In this document: one piece after another, positions 14,338-21,629 of the stretch
How the letters are laid out: every line of letters starts with the position of its first letter
How positions within the stretch are numbered: the stretch's first letter is position 1
Assembly (NCBI GenBank): GCA_964359565.1
Contig: CAYHTN010000012.1
Location: 1-21,671, forward strand
Direction: 5' to 3'
Length of the DNA stretch: 21,671 nt
Source: JAGOTP01 sp964359565
GTDB lineage: Bacteria > Patescibacteriota > Patescibacteriia > 2-12-FULL-60-25
Program-made: the position numbers and the translations under genes
Notes under the pieces: model-generated
What the model saw: only the letters and a program-made list of their open reading frames with translations
Databases searched by the model: none
What the model was told of the DNA's origin: nothing

Positions 14338-15645
14338 ATGCTGCTTCATCCGTCTACGCGCATTTTGGTTCATCTCGACATGAACTCGTTCTTTGCGTCG
14401 GTAGAACAGCAGGCGAAGCCAGAACTTCGAGGGCGTCCCCTTGGGGTTTGCGCCTATTTACATGAGCAAGGCTGTATCATCGCGGCCTCTCGTGAAGCGA
14501 AGCGCTTTGGGATGCGCGTGGGGATGCGCGTTTCTGAAGCGCGTGAAGTCGTACCACATGCCGCTTTTGTTCAAAATGATCCGCCTAAATATCGCTCGGT
14601 CATCAGTCGCGTCTTTGCGATTCTGCATGAATTTACGGATACGGTGGAATATTACTCGATTGATGAAGCCTTTCTGGATTTAACGGGCTGGTGTCGTGAT
14701 TATGCCGAAGCCGCTTTTATGATGCGACGAATTCAGGAGCGTATTACGAGCGAAGTGGGGGATTGGCTGACCTGTTCAATCGGGATCGCCCCCACGCGTT
14801 TGCTTGCGAAACTTGGATCGGATCTACGCAAGCCCAACGGACTGACCTTGCTCACACCTGAGTTATTACAGCAGCGTGCGAACACTCTCTCACTCCAATC
14901 TCTCTGTGGCGTGGGTCCACGTCTCGATCGTCGTTTCAAGCGCTATGGTATTCGTACCGTTGCCGATCTTTTGGCAACGTCACCAGAACGATTACTTCGT
15001 ACCTTTGGAAGAACAGGTTTTTTTCTTTGGTCTGAATTACAAGGATATGAAGGGATGGGTACCCACGCAAATGCCGAAGCGTTACCAAAATCGATCGGAC
15101 ATTCATTTTGCGTTCCTGAGCGTGTAAATCGAGCGGGGCTCGTCGTGCCGACTCTGCTTCGTCTCCTTGAGCGCGCCGTGCGTCGTATGCGTACACTCCG
15201 CCTCTCTGCGGGCGCTTTGGTTCTCACAGTGGGTGTGGCAGGGAATGAAGAGCATCGATATGGGTGGGGGACGTGGTATCGCCACGTCACTTCGCAGCTC
15301 TTTCATTTTCCTGAGTCTGCCCAAGATTCGTTTACTTGCGCCGAAGCTGCACTGCAGCTTCTTGAGAAGGAATGGAATGGATCAACTTCGGTCTCATTCC
15401 TTGCGGTGACCTTGATTAAACTTTCTCCTTGGTCCACCCAGGGGCGCTTAGATGGATTGAATCAGTCTTGGCGAAAACAGAACGATCAGCGTCTTGGCGT
15501 CGCACAGGCAATGGATCGCATTCGTGATCGATATGGTCTCGAAGCGGTTCAATTCGGCTCGATTGTCGGATTGCGTGGGAACGAAGCGCCCGATCGGATC
15601 GGTTTTCGAAAGATAGAAGGCATTGAGGTCGGTTCTCTTGTGTAG
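14338..15645 (+). CDS. dinB: Y-family translesion DNA polymerase (DinB/Pol IV-like)
   Basis: The 435-residue protein has the Y-family catalytic core: ILVHLDMNSFFASVEQ (Asp14), AASREAKRFGMRVGM, and EYYSIDEAFLDLTG with Asp109-Glu110. CSIGIAPTRLLAKLGSDLRKPNG and the helix-hairpin-helix motif LCGVGPRLDRRFKRYGIRTVADL follow. The little-finger region begins near GHSFCVPERVNRAG and is longer and less conserved than in E. coli Pol IV. The enzyme copies past damaged bases. ATG 14338 is preferred to the in-frame start at 14290, which overlaps the previous gene. It sits in one transcript with the small DUF6504-like gene. No LexA-type box is recognised upstream. Whether it is a true Pol IV or another Y-family branch is unsettled. 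Confidence 0.9.
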   Translation: MLLHPSTRILVHLDMNSFFASVEQQAKPELRGRPLGVCAYLHEQGCIIAASREAKRFGMRVGMRVSEAREVVPHAAFVQNDPPKYRSVISRVFAILHEFTDTVEYYSIDEAFLDLTGWCRDYAEAAFMMRRIQERITSEVGDWLTCSIGIAPTRLLAKLGSDLRKPNGLTLLTPELLQQRANTLSLQSLCGVGPRLDRRFKRYGIRTVADLLATSPERLLRTFGRTGFFLWSELQGYEGMGTHANAEALPKSIGHSFCVPERVNRAGLVVPTLLRLLERAVRRMRTLRLSAGALVLTVGVAGNEEHRYGWGTWYRHVTSQLFHFPESAQDSFTCAEAALQLLEKEWNGSTSVSFLAVTLIKLSPWSTQGRLDGLNQSWRKQNDQRLGVAQAMDRIRDRYGLEAVQFGSIVGLRGNEAPDRIGFRKIEGIEVGSLV

Positions 15646-15669
15646 AACGCCTTCTTCCTGTCTTATATA
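15639..15669 (+). promoter_or_regulatory. Probable promoter of murL-murD2
   Basis: TATATA (15664-15669) ends 6 bases before the murL ATG. TTGTGT lies at 15639-15644 with a 19-base spacer, or the weaker TGTAGA at 15641-15646 with 17. The -35 box is the weak part. Confidence 0.4.
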
Positions 15670-15675
15670 CCCCAT

Positions 15676-17043
15676 ATGGTTCCGCTTCGTACGGCGACAA
15701 GATTTATTTTTGATCAGTACATCATCGTTCCAGAAGAAAAAACGATCACCTTTGAATATGTGATCGAGTATCCCGATCATCCCGCCGAACGATTTCGTGA
15801 AGTCCTGACGGTACCGTGGGTTACGGCTGCGCGTTGGAGATCCATTCCTAAGAAGATGCTTGATCGGGCCTTACAGACGCTTCACGTGGCCCTCGGAGTC
15901 AGCTATTGGAAGATGTACTGTCCACCTGAGCTTTTTATTAAGCCAGGAACGTGGACGAAGGAGCAGTTAGATTTTTGGAAGACGATCTACACCCAAGGCA
16001 TGGGAGAATTTTATTATAAAAATCAAATCGACTTTCGAGATCTCGTTCATTTTGGTTGCGCGACGTTGGTCAATCAGGTCGAACCTGTGACCCGTTCGCA
16101 GAAACCACGTTGTTTGGTACCGATCGGAGGGGGAAAAGACTCGGCGACCACCGTACAGCTGCTTGAGAGCCAACAGATTTCTTTTGATGCATTCACCATG
16201 GGATCATCTCATATTCAAGAAGCGTTCGTAGAAGTCTTGAACGTTTTTTACAAGAGTATTGAGCGTCAGTTAGATCCTCTCATGATCGCTCGTAGCAAGG
16301 CAAAGGAGGTTTATAATGGCCATGTTCCCGTTTCTCTCGCCTATTTTTTTACGGGCTTGTTAGCAGCGGTACTGGGCGACTATCGATATGTTGTTTTTTC
16401 GAACGAAAAGAGTGCGAATATTGGAAACGTTGAATATTTAGGCATGGAAGTGAACCATCAGTGGAGTAAATCTCTCGCGTGCGAAACCTTGGTACGTCAT
16501 TATCTGGCGACGTACGTCACTCCAAGTATTGAAATATTCTCTCTCTTACGACCGTTGCATGAGATCGAAATCATGCGTCGTTTTGTGGGGTACGGCAAGT
16601 ATTTTTCGGTGGTGTCGAGTTGTAATCGAAATTTTGTCGTGTCCTCGCCGCAGCCAAAAACAGAACAAGGAGCATATTGGTGCGGCACGTGTCCAAAATG
16701 CACCTTTGTCTTCGCTCTCTTTGCGGCGTTTCTTCCAAAAGAACAGGTCTGTGAGCTCTTCGGAAAAAATCTCTTTGCCGATGAGGCCTTACTCCCACTC
16801 TATCAAGCATTGCTTGGTCTGAAGGGGATCAAGCCGTTTGAGTGTGTCGGCTTGCCCGAAGAAGTGCTCGTCGCCTTCGCCGAAGCTCGGATGCACGGCG
16901 CGTGGAGTGATGATGTGGTGATGAAGTGGGTGATCGATCAGGGCTTGCTTGAACCTAGCGTGATTGAAGGGATGAAGAAAGAATTATTTGCCGTCGGGAG
17001 TCTTGAGACGTTACCGGAGCTTTTTAAAAAGTGCTTCGCGTAA
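15676..17043 (+). CDS. murL: UDP-MurNAc-L-Ala-L-Glu epimerase MurL
   Basis: The 455-residue protein matches the MurL family by several blocks. GVSYWKMYCPPE and FGCATLVN lie in the N-terminal part. LVPIGGGKDSATTVQLLE is an ATP pyrophosphatase-type nucleotide loop. NGHVPVSLAYFFTGLLA, VVFSNEKSANIGN, MEVNHQWSKSLACE, FSLLRPLHEIEIMRRF, SSCNRNF, WCGTCPKCTFVFALFAAFLP and KPFECVG follow. MurL uses ATP to turn the L-Glu of UDP-MurNAc-L-Ala-L-Glu into D-Glu, giving the usual peptidoglycan precursor without free D-Glu or the racemase MurI. The next gene encodes a MurD2-like ligase, the partner that adds L-Glu. The CxxC pair in WCGTCPKC may bind metal. ATG 15676 is the only reasonable start and the promoter ends right before it. 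The family assignment is strong, from motifs and from the gene pair. Confidence 0.9.
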   Translation: MVPLRTATRFIFDQYIIVPEEKTITFEYVIEYPDHPAERFREVLTVPWVTAARWRSIPKKMLDRALQTLHVALGVSYWKMYCPPELFIKPGTWTKEQLDFWKTIYTQGMGEFYYKNQIDFRDLVHFGCATLVNQVEPVTRSQKPRCLVPIGGGKDSATTVQLLESQQISFDAFTMGSSHIQEAFVEVLNVFYKSIERQLDPLMIARSKAKEVYNGHVPVSLAYFFTGLLAAVLGDYRYVVFSNEKSANIGNVEYLGMEVNHQWSKSLACETLVRHYLATYVTPSIEIFSLLRPLHEIEIMRRFVGYGKYFSVVSSCNRNFVVSSPQPKTEQGAYWCGTCPKCTFVFALFAAFLPKEQVCELFGKNLFADEALLPLYQALLGLKGIKPFECVGLPEEVLVAFAEARMHGAWSDDVVMKWVIDQGLLEPSVIEGMKKELFAVGSLETLPELFKKCFA

Positions 17044-17058
17044 TGTCTCCCCCTTGTG

Positions 17059-17079
17059 TTCCCCCTCAGAGAGGGGGAA
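17059..17079. repeat. 9-bp hairpin in the murL-murD2 gap
   Basis: TTCCCCCTC and GAGGGGGAA are perfect arms around AGA, between the murL stop and the murD2 ribosome site. No T-tract follows. It could be a weak attenuator, an RNA-stability element or a spacer hairpin. Confidence 0.55.
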
Positions 17080-17094
17080 GATGTAGGAGAAAAT

Positions 17095-18330
17095 ATGACG
17101 ATTAACGAATTACAGACGTATAAAAAGATCTTGATCTTAGGCTATGCTCGAGAAGGTCGAGCGACGGAGCGTTTTTTAAAGCGTTTTGTTCCTGATGCAG
17201 AAATTTTGATTGCCGATCAAGCGTCTGACTCTAACTATTTGGAGCGTCAAAAAGAAGCCGACCTTGTTATTAAAACACCGGCAATTCCGAAACGTCTGAT
17301 GACTACGCCCTATACGACGGCGACCAATCTCTTTTTTGCCAATGCTCATCGACCAATTATTGGAATCACGGGCTCAAAGGGAAAGAGTACGACGACGGCC
17401 CTAATTGCCGCGATCTTAAAAGAGGCGGGGAAAAACGCGCAGCTCGTTGGCAATATTGGGCATGCTGCACTCGAAGCTCTTTCCGATGATGTTCCGGAAG
17501 AGACGATTTTTGTGATGGAGCTCTCAAGTTATCAGCTGGATGATATTCGTTATTCGCCCCACATTGCGGTATTCGTCAGCTTCTTTCCGGAGCACCTCGA
17601 CTACCATGGTTCGCGCGAGGAATATTTTAAAGCAAAGTCTCACATTACGACCTTCCAGACCGAGGATGATCTTTTTATCTATCACCCGGGGTATCCCGAG
17701 ATCGCGACCCTTGCCCAACAAGAAACAAAAGCAAAGACGATCCCTTTTAAGACCAGGCCTTCTTTTTCTTTGGAGGGGATCCTGTTAGAAGGGGAGCATA
17801 ATGTTCAAAACATTTTAGGAGCGATGACGGTCTGTGAACAAATGGGGGTTTCTGCAGATATCATGGAGCGCGCGATTCGAAACTTCCAGCCGTTACCGTA
17901 TCGCCTCAAGAATATTGGTACCTATCGAGCCATTACTTTTTACGATGATGCCTTGGCAACTGCGCCTGAAGCGACGATCTTCGCGATTCAAGCCTTGAAA
18001 AACGTTGGGACCATTTTTCTTGGAGGCACCGATCGCGGCTATGATTTTCACGCTCTGGCTGACACGATCCAAAAATACCAGATTAAAAATATTGTTCTTT
18101 TTCCGGATACGGGGGCAAAAATCCAAGCGCTTCTTCTCAAGGCGGGATATGAGGCGCGCTTTTTTGCAACGACCTCTATGCAGGGAGCGGTCCAGTTTGC
18201 CTATGAGCACACTCCAGCAGGATCCATTTGCTTGCTATCGACCGCGTCACCAAGCTACCGCCTTTGGAAAAATTACGAAGAAAAAGGGGATTTATTTACG
18301 AAGTACGTCAAAGAAGAGAGTTTTAAGTAG
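17095..18330 (+). CDS. murD2: UDP-N-acetylmuramoyl-L-alanine--L-glutamate ligase (MurD2-like)
   Basis: The 411-residue Mur ligase starts at ATG 17095 with AGGAG 6 bases upstream, one of the few clear ribosome sites in the window. The N-terminal Rossmann-like part has ILILGYAREGRATERFL. The ATPase core has GITGSKGKSTTTALIAA and VMELSSYQLDDIR. The C-terminal domain has FYDDALATAPEATIFAI, GGTDRGYDFHAL and LLSTASPSYRLWKNYEEKGDLFTKYV. Ordinary MurD adds D-Glu to UDP-MurNAc-L-Ala. The DDxLATxPEAT block replaces the usual region around the MurD Ser-Lys motif, as in MurD2 proteins that add L-Glu, and the upstream murL supports this strongly. The pair probably forms one operon. Acceptor choice (L-Glu rather than D-Glu) is inferred from motif and context. 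Confidence 0.85.
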   Translation: MTINELQTYKKILILGYAREGRATERFLKRFVPDAEILIADQASDSNYLERQKEADLVIKTPAIPKRLMTTPYTTATNLFFANAHRPIIGITGSKGKSTTTALIAAILKEAGKNAQLVGNIGHAALEALSDDVPEETIFVMELSSYQLDDIRYSPHIAVFVSFFPEHLDYHGSREEYFKAKSHITTFQTEDDLFIYHPGYPEIATLAQQETKAKTIPFKTRPSFSLEGILLEGEHNVQNILGAMTVCEQMGVSADIMERAIRNFQPLPYRLKNIGTYRAITFYDDALATAPEATIFAIQALKNVGTIFLGGTDRGYDFHALADTIQKYQIKNIVLFPDTGAKIQALLLKAGYEARFFATTSMQGAVQFAYEHTPAGSICLLSTASPSYRLWKNYEEKGDLFTKYVKEESFK

Positions 18331-18359
18331 ATGTAGGCACTTTTATCCATGCGCTACGC

Positions 18360-18382
18360 AAGGAATGAAGGATTCTTTTTTC
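18360..18382 (+). terminator. Possible terminator after murD2
   Basis: AAGGAAT and ATTCTTT (18360-18366 and 18372-18378) can form a 7-bp stem with one G-U pair and a GAAGG loop, with T residues 18376-18381 partly in the stem. The stem is weak. Confidence 0.35.
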
Positions 18383-18394
18383 TCTGGGGTAGGG

Positions 18395-18423
18395 TTGACG
18401 AATGGAGGGCAAATCGCTATCCT
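18395..18423 (+). promoter_or_regulatory. Promoter of tRNA-Thr and rpmG
   Basis: TTGACG (18395-18400) and TATCCT (18418-18423) are separated by 17 bases, about 45 bases ahead of the tRNA. Confidence 0.7.
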
Positions 18424-18468
18424 TCGCCTACATTAACTAACCCCAGGGCCTGTTTCAGGTCCTGTCCT

Positions 18469-18544
18469 GCCGGCGTAGCTCAGCTGGTAGAGCAACGGTT
18501 TTGTAAACCGTAGGTCATCGGTTCAAATCCGATCGCCGGCTCCA
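18469..18544 (+). tRNA. tRNA-Thr(UGU)
   Basis: A full cloverleaf is present: acceptor GCCGGCG/CGCCGGC, D stem GCTC/GAGC, anticodon stem ACGGT/ACCGT with loop TTTGTAA (anticodon TGT), T stem ATCGG/CCGAT, discriminator T and encoded CCA. The L33 gene starts 21 bases after the CCA, so the tRNA is probably cut from a common transcript. Confidence 0.95.
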
Positions 18545-18565
18545 CAGAAAATACCACCCCGTTAT

Positions 18566-18721
18566 ATGTCTCAAGACACACTTATCAAACTGGCGTGTAC
18601 GACCTGCCAGAAGGTGAACTACCACACCCGCAAGAACAAAAAGACGATCAAAGCCCGTTTGGAGCTCGTGAAGTTTTGCAAGATGTGCAAGGGTCGCCAA
18701 GCGCATAAGGAAACAAAGTAA
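18566..18721 (+). CDS. rpmG: 50S ribosomal protein L33
   Basis: This 51-residue basic protein begins MSQDTLIKLACTTC and ends GRQAHKETK, with KNKKTIKARLELVKFC in the middle, the standard L33 pattern. Four cysteines (11, 14, 38 and 41) form the C-x-x-C pairs of a zinc ribbon, so this is the zinc-binding form. L33 lies near the E site of the large subunit. There is no Shine-Dalgarno sequence and no separate promoter in the 21-base gap after tRNA-Thr, so it is probably processed from the tRNA transcript. In many bacteria rpmG is also linked to tRNA-Thr/Trp and secE clusters; secE is not visible here. Confidence 0.93.
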   Translation: MSQDTLIKLACTTCQKVNYHTRKNKKTIKARLELVKFCKMCKGRQAHKETK

Positions 18722-18807
18722 CGGTTTTTTATATTCAAACAAGATTCTAGGTGTGTCTCCGTCGTAAGATGGGAGAGCGCATGCTAGAGTCTTTTTGATT
18801 CTCTTTT

Positions 18808-20277
18808 ATGATGATTCGTGATCGTGATCTCTGGCGTGTTCTTCAGTGCCCGCATTGGCCCTATTGGGAAGAATTTGGTGATCGTTCAAAGCGACGCCCA
18901 CTCACAGACGAAAAAGAGCAGATGCTCATGGGGGTACTTGCGTATGAGACGAAGCTCGTGCGAGCAGAAGCGCCGGATCTGACAACGGTACGATCCAAAG
19001 ATCCAATTCGGGCGGTAAAACGTACCCAGGCTCTCATGAAAGCGGGTGCGAGAATTATTTATCGTCCGGTGTTACGAATAGACTCAGAAGAATCTCGACC
19101 CACGCTGTTAGAGCGTGTCGAGGGCAAGAGTTGTTATGGCGATTGGCAGTATGTTGCCATTCGTCTGAAGCGAACTCATTTTTTGCGAAAAGAAGATCTG
19201 CTCATCGGAGCCTTCGATGCTCTGCTCTTAGAATCTCTTCAGGGTGTGCGACCAGCGCGTTCGTGGCAGTGGAGCGGAGACCAGGAGCGCTTTGAAATTA
19301 TGGTCGAACCGGTCGCTGAAGAATGTCGTGAGCTGATCGCGACCGTTCGACGGGGGATGGAAGGGGAATGCCCGCCACCGATCTTTCGTAAATCGTGCTT
19401 AGATACCTCTCCTTGGGGCCTATTGTGTACCGCACTGGCGGAATCAACCAATGATATTGCTCTTATTTTTAACGTGGATCGACGTAAGCTCGAAGCGTTA
19501 CGTGCGGCAGGCGTACAGACGGTTACCGAAGCTGCAACACGAGATCCGGCTACGTTGCTCGGGACCTCTCCCTTGTTTACGGCCCGCTCGCTCGATTTGA
19601 TCCAAAAACAGGCGCGCACTCTTGAAGAAGGATCGACAATTATTCGCGCTCCGTTTGTGGATCCGACTCATGGATTGGAAATCCACTTTGATATTGAGAG
19701 CTATCCACCCGTCGATTTTGATTATCTTTTTGGCTTCTTGTTGATTGATCCAGAAACACAGGTGGGAACATCAAAGCAGTTCGTCGCTCGTCGCCCAAGT
19801 GGAGAGCGGGGGATGTGGAAAAAATTCGTGCGCTGGCTTGAGACGCTGCCTACGCGCTATACGATCTATCACTATTCTCCTTATGAGCCTGAGCGTGTCG
19901 CGTTATTAGCACGACGCTATGGGGATCAAGCACATCCGCTCGTGCTGCAATTTCTCGATTCCTGCGTGGATTTGAAAGACAGTGTTCGTGATCATGTGAT
20001 TTTTCCTCTCCGTATTTATAGTCTGAAGCGGATTTGCAATCTCTTAGGGTTTTCTTGGAAAGGGGATGTGCATGACGGAGCGGAATCAGTTGATGTCTAT
20101 GAACGCTGGCTCACACAAAAACAAGAGATCGATCTTGAGAATATTTGTCGCTATAACGAAGAAGATACACGGGCGACGCAAGTTCTGCTCGTCTGGTTAC
20201 GCGCGTATGCGACCGAAGAGACAATCTATCCAGCCGGAACACCCTGGACTCGTCTTTCTTCGTTGCTTTCGTCATAA
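18808..20277 (+). CDS. TM0106-type RecB-like/RNase H-like nuclease
   Basis: The 489-residue protein fits the TM0106 family: an N-terminal PD-(D/E)XK-type region, a helix-hairpin-helix-like middle (RKLEALRAAGVQTVTEAA, LFTARSLDLIQKQARTL) and a C-terminal RNase H-like 3'-5' exonuclease (YprB-like) domain. In the last, LEIHFDIESYPP (Asp295, Glu297), the YTIYHYSPYEP block, CVDLKD (Asp388) and RYNEEDTRATQ (Asp453) provide the acidic residues. In the N-terminal region the usual acidic positions (DFL and DTK motifs) appear as Thr99 (SRPTLLERV) and Arg119 (VAIRLK), with Lys121 kept, so that nuclease site is probably lost. Role unknown, likely DNA or RNA processing. Start ATG 18808 (or 18811). It runs into the YibE/F gene after an 11-base gap. 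A weak -10 box, TAGAGT (18784-18789), lies upstream. Confidence 0.8.
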   Translation: MMIRDRDLWRVLQCPHWPYWEEFGDRSKRRPLTDEKEQMLMGVLAYETKLVRAEAPDLTTVRSKDPIRAVKRTQALMKAGARIIYRPVLRIDSEESRPTLLERVEGKSCYGDWQYVAIRLKRTHFLRKEDLLIGAFDALLLESLQGVRPARSWQWSGDQERFEIMVEPVAEECRELIATVRRGMEGECPPPIFRKSCLDTSPWGLLCTALAESTNDIALIFNVDRRKLEALRAAGVQTVTEAATRDPATLLGTSPLFTARSLDLIQKQARTLEEGSTIIRAPFVDPTHGLEIHFDIESYPPVDFDYLFGFLLIDPETQVGTSKQFVARRPSGERGMWKKFVRWLETLPTRYTIYHYSPYEPERVALLARRYGDQAHPLVLQFLDSCVDLKDSVRDHVIFPLRIYSLKRICNLLGFSWKGDVHDGAESVDVYERWLTQKQEIDLENICRYNEEDTRATQVLLVWLRAYATEETIYPAGTPWTRLSSLLSS

Positions 20278-20288
20278 TAGAGCTATCT

Positions 20289-21551
20289 ATGACCTTCTCT
20301 CTTCGTCTGGCTGCGTTGCTCGGGTGCGTTTTCGCACTAGCCCCGAGTTTTTTGATCCCTGTGGTTTCGGCGGCCCCAGAGGTTACAGGAACGACAACGA
20401 CAGTCGCCACGACCACGGATCTTGTTGGTTCAACGACGCCTGTATCCGGAGGGCTGGAGGGAGAACGAGAAAATAGTGCTCCCGATGGATCGTATGAACG
20501 CGCCGTGATCGAGGAGGTCGCCTTACGTTCAAAGACAATCAGCGACGGGGCGCAGCAGGTCGAGATCTACACCGTCCGATTTCTTTCGGGTCCTTTCAAA
20601 GATCAAATAAAAGAAATTTCAAGTGAAGTTGGATCTAATCCGTATGGATTACAGCCCAGACGGGGAGATAAAATTGTCGTGTTTCAACAGCTTGCGCCTG
20701 ATAGTAGTACCAATTTTTATATCGAGAGCTACGATCGCCGGAGCGCCTTATTTTGGCTCGTCGTATTATTCGCGCTCGTCCTTGTGGTCTTGGCCGGTTG
20801 GCAAGGAGCAAAAGTCGTTCTTTCGATCGGAATTTCTGTCACCTTGATTTTGTATGTCCTCATTCCATCTTTTATCCATGGAGTGAATCCGGTTCCTCTC
20901 GCCATTGGTCTTGGGGGACTCTTCACCTTGATCTCAAGTGGATTAAGTATTGGTTGGAATAAAAAAACGTATGTCACCGCTGTAGGAACGATGGGAGGTG
21001 CATTGGTTGCCTATGTGATCTCCATCATCTTTGCGAACTGGGCCCATCTGAATGGGCTCGCGACCGAACAAGATCGATTATTTTTTGAAAAAAATCCAAC
21101 TCTGAATCCGAAGGGTTTGCTCTTTGCCGGAATTATCATTGCGTCTGTGGGTGTGGTCGAAGATGTGGCCGTCTCGATCGCCTCGGGCGTCTCCGAAGTA
21201 AAACGCGCCAACCCGCGCGCCTCTTTTCGTGATCTTTTTGCCTCGGGCATGGTGATCGGTAATGACCATATGGGGGCGCTCGCGAATACCCTCGTCTATG
21301 CCTATGTCGGCGCGTCGCTTTCGACGTTATTGCTCTATCAGCAATTCGGGGGGTCATGGCTCAAGTTTGTAAATTTTGATGCGGTGGTTGATGAGGTTAT
21401 TCGTTCGCTCGCCGGAACAATCGGTTTGGTCTTTACGGTACCCATCACGGCGTTGCTCGCTGCTTGGACCATGCAAAAGCGTACGATTCAACAAGAGGCG
21501 GCGCATGCGCATGAGCAAGCGTTACACGGGCATGAGCATAAGCCGAAATGA
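20289..21551 (+). CDS. YibE/F-family membrane protein with signal peptide
   Basis: The 420-residue protein has a signal peptide (residues 1-29, MTFSLRLAALLGCVFALAPS) and a Thr/Ser-rich linker. A soluble beta-rich region follows to about residue 150 (VRFLSGPFKDQIKEI, GDKIVVF). Then come about seven or eight membrane segments (ALFWLVVLFALVLVVLAGWQ, VVLSIGISVTLILYVLIPSF, PLAIGLGGLFTLISSGL, AVGTMGGALVAYVISIIF, KGLLFAGIIIASVGVVEDVA, GALANTLVYAYVGASLSTLL, GLVFTVPITALLAAWTM). The DRRSALFW start, GVVEDVAVSIASG and IGNDHMGALANTLVYAY stretches are typical of YibE/F (PF07907), whose function is unknown. The C-terminus is His-rich (HAHEQALHGHEHKPK). It follows the nuclease gene in one transcript. Confidence 0.88.
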   Translation: MTFSLRLAALLGCVFALAPSFLIPVVSAAPEVTGTTTTVATTTDLVGSTTPVSGGLEGERENSAPDGSYERAVIEEVALRSKTISDGAQQVEIYTVRFLSGPFKDQIKEISSEVGSNPYGLQPRRGDKIVVFQQLAPDSSTNFYIESYDRRSALFWLVVLFALVLVVLAGWQGAKVVLSIGISVTLILYVLIPSFIHGVNPVPLAIGLGGLFTLISSGLSIGWNKKTYVTAVGTMGGALVAYVISIIFANWAHLNGLATEQDRLFFEKNPTLNPKGLLFAGIIIASVGVVEDVAVSIASGVSEVKRANPRASFRDLFASGMVIGNDHMGALANTLVYAYVGASLSTLLLYQQFGGSWLKFVNFDAVVDEVIRSLAGTIGLVFTVPITALLAAWTMQKRTIQQEAAHAHEQALHGHEHKPK

Positions 21552-21567
21552 GGCGGCGGCGCTTATC

Positions 21568-21596
21568 TTGTCAGTCCATCTCAACTTTGTTACCGT
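21568..21596 (+). promoter_or_regulatory. Probable promoter of tRNA-Pro
   Basis: TTGTCA (21568-21573) and TACCGT (21591-21596) are separated by 17 bases, 33 bases ahead of the tRNA. A small GCTCT/AGAGC hairpin lies between them and the tRNA. Confidence 0.5.
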
Positions 21597-21629
21597 TTCG
21601 ACGCTCTTAAGAGAGCTTGATCCTTGTGT

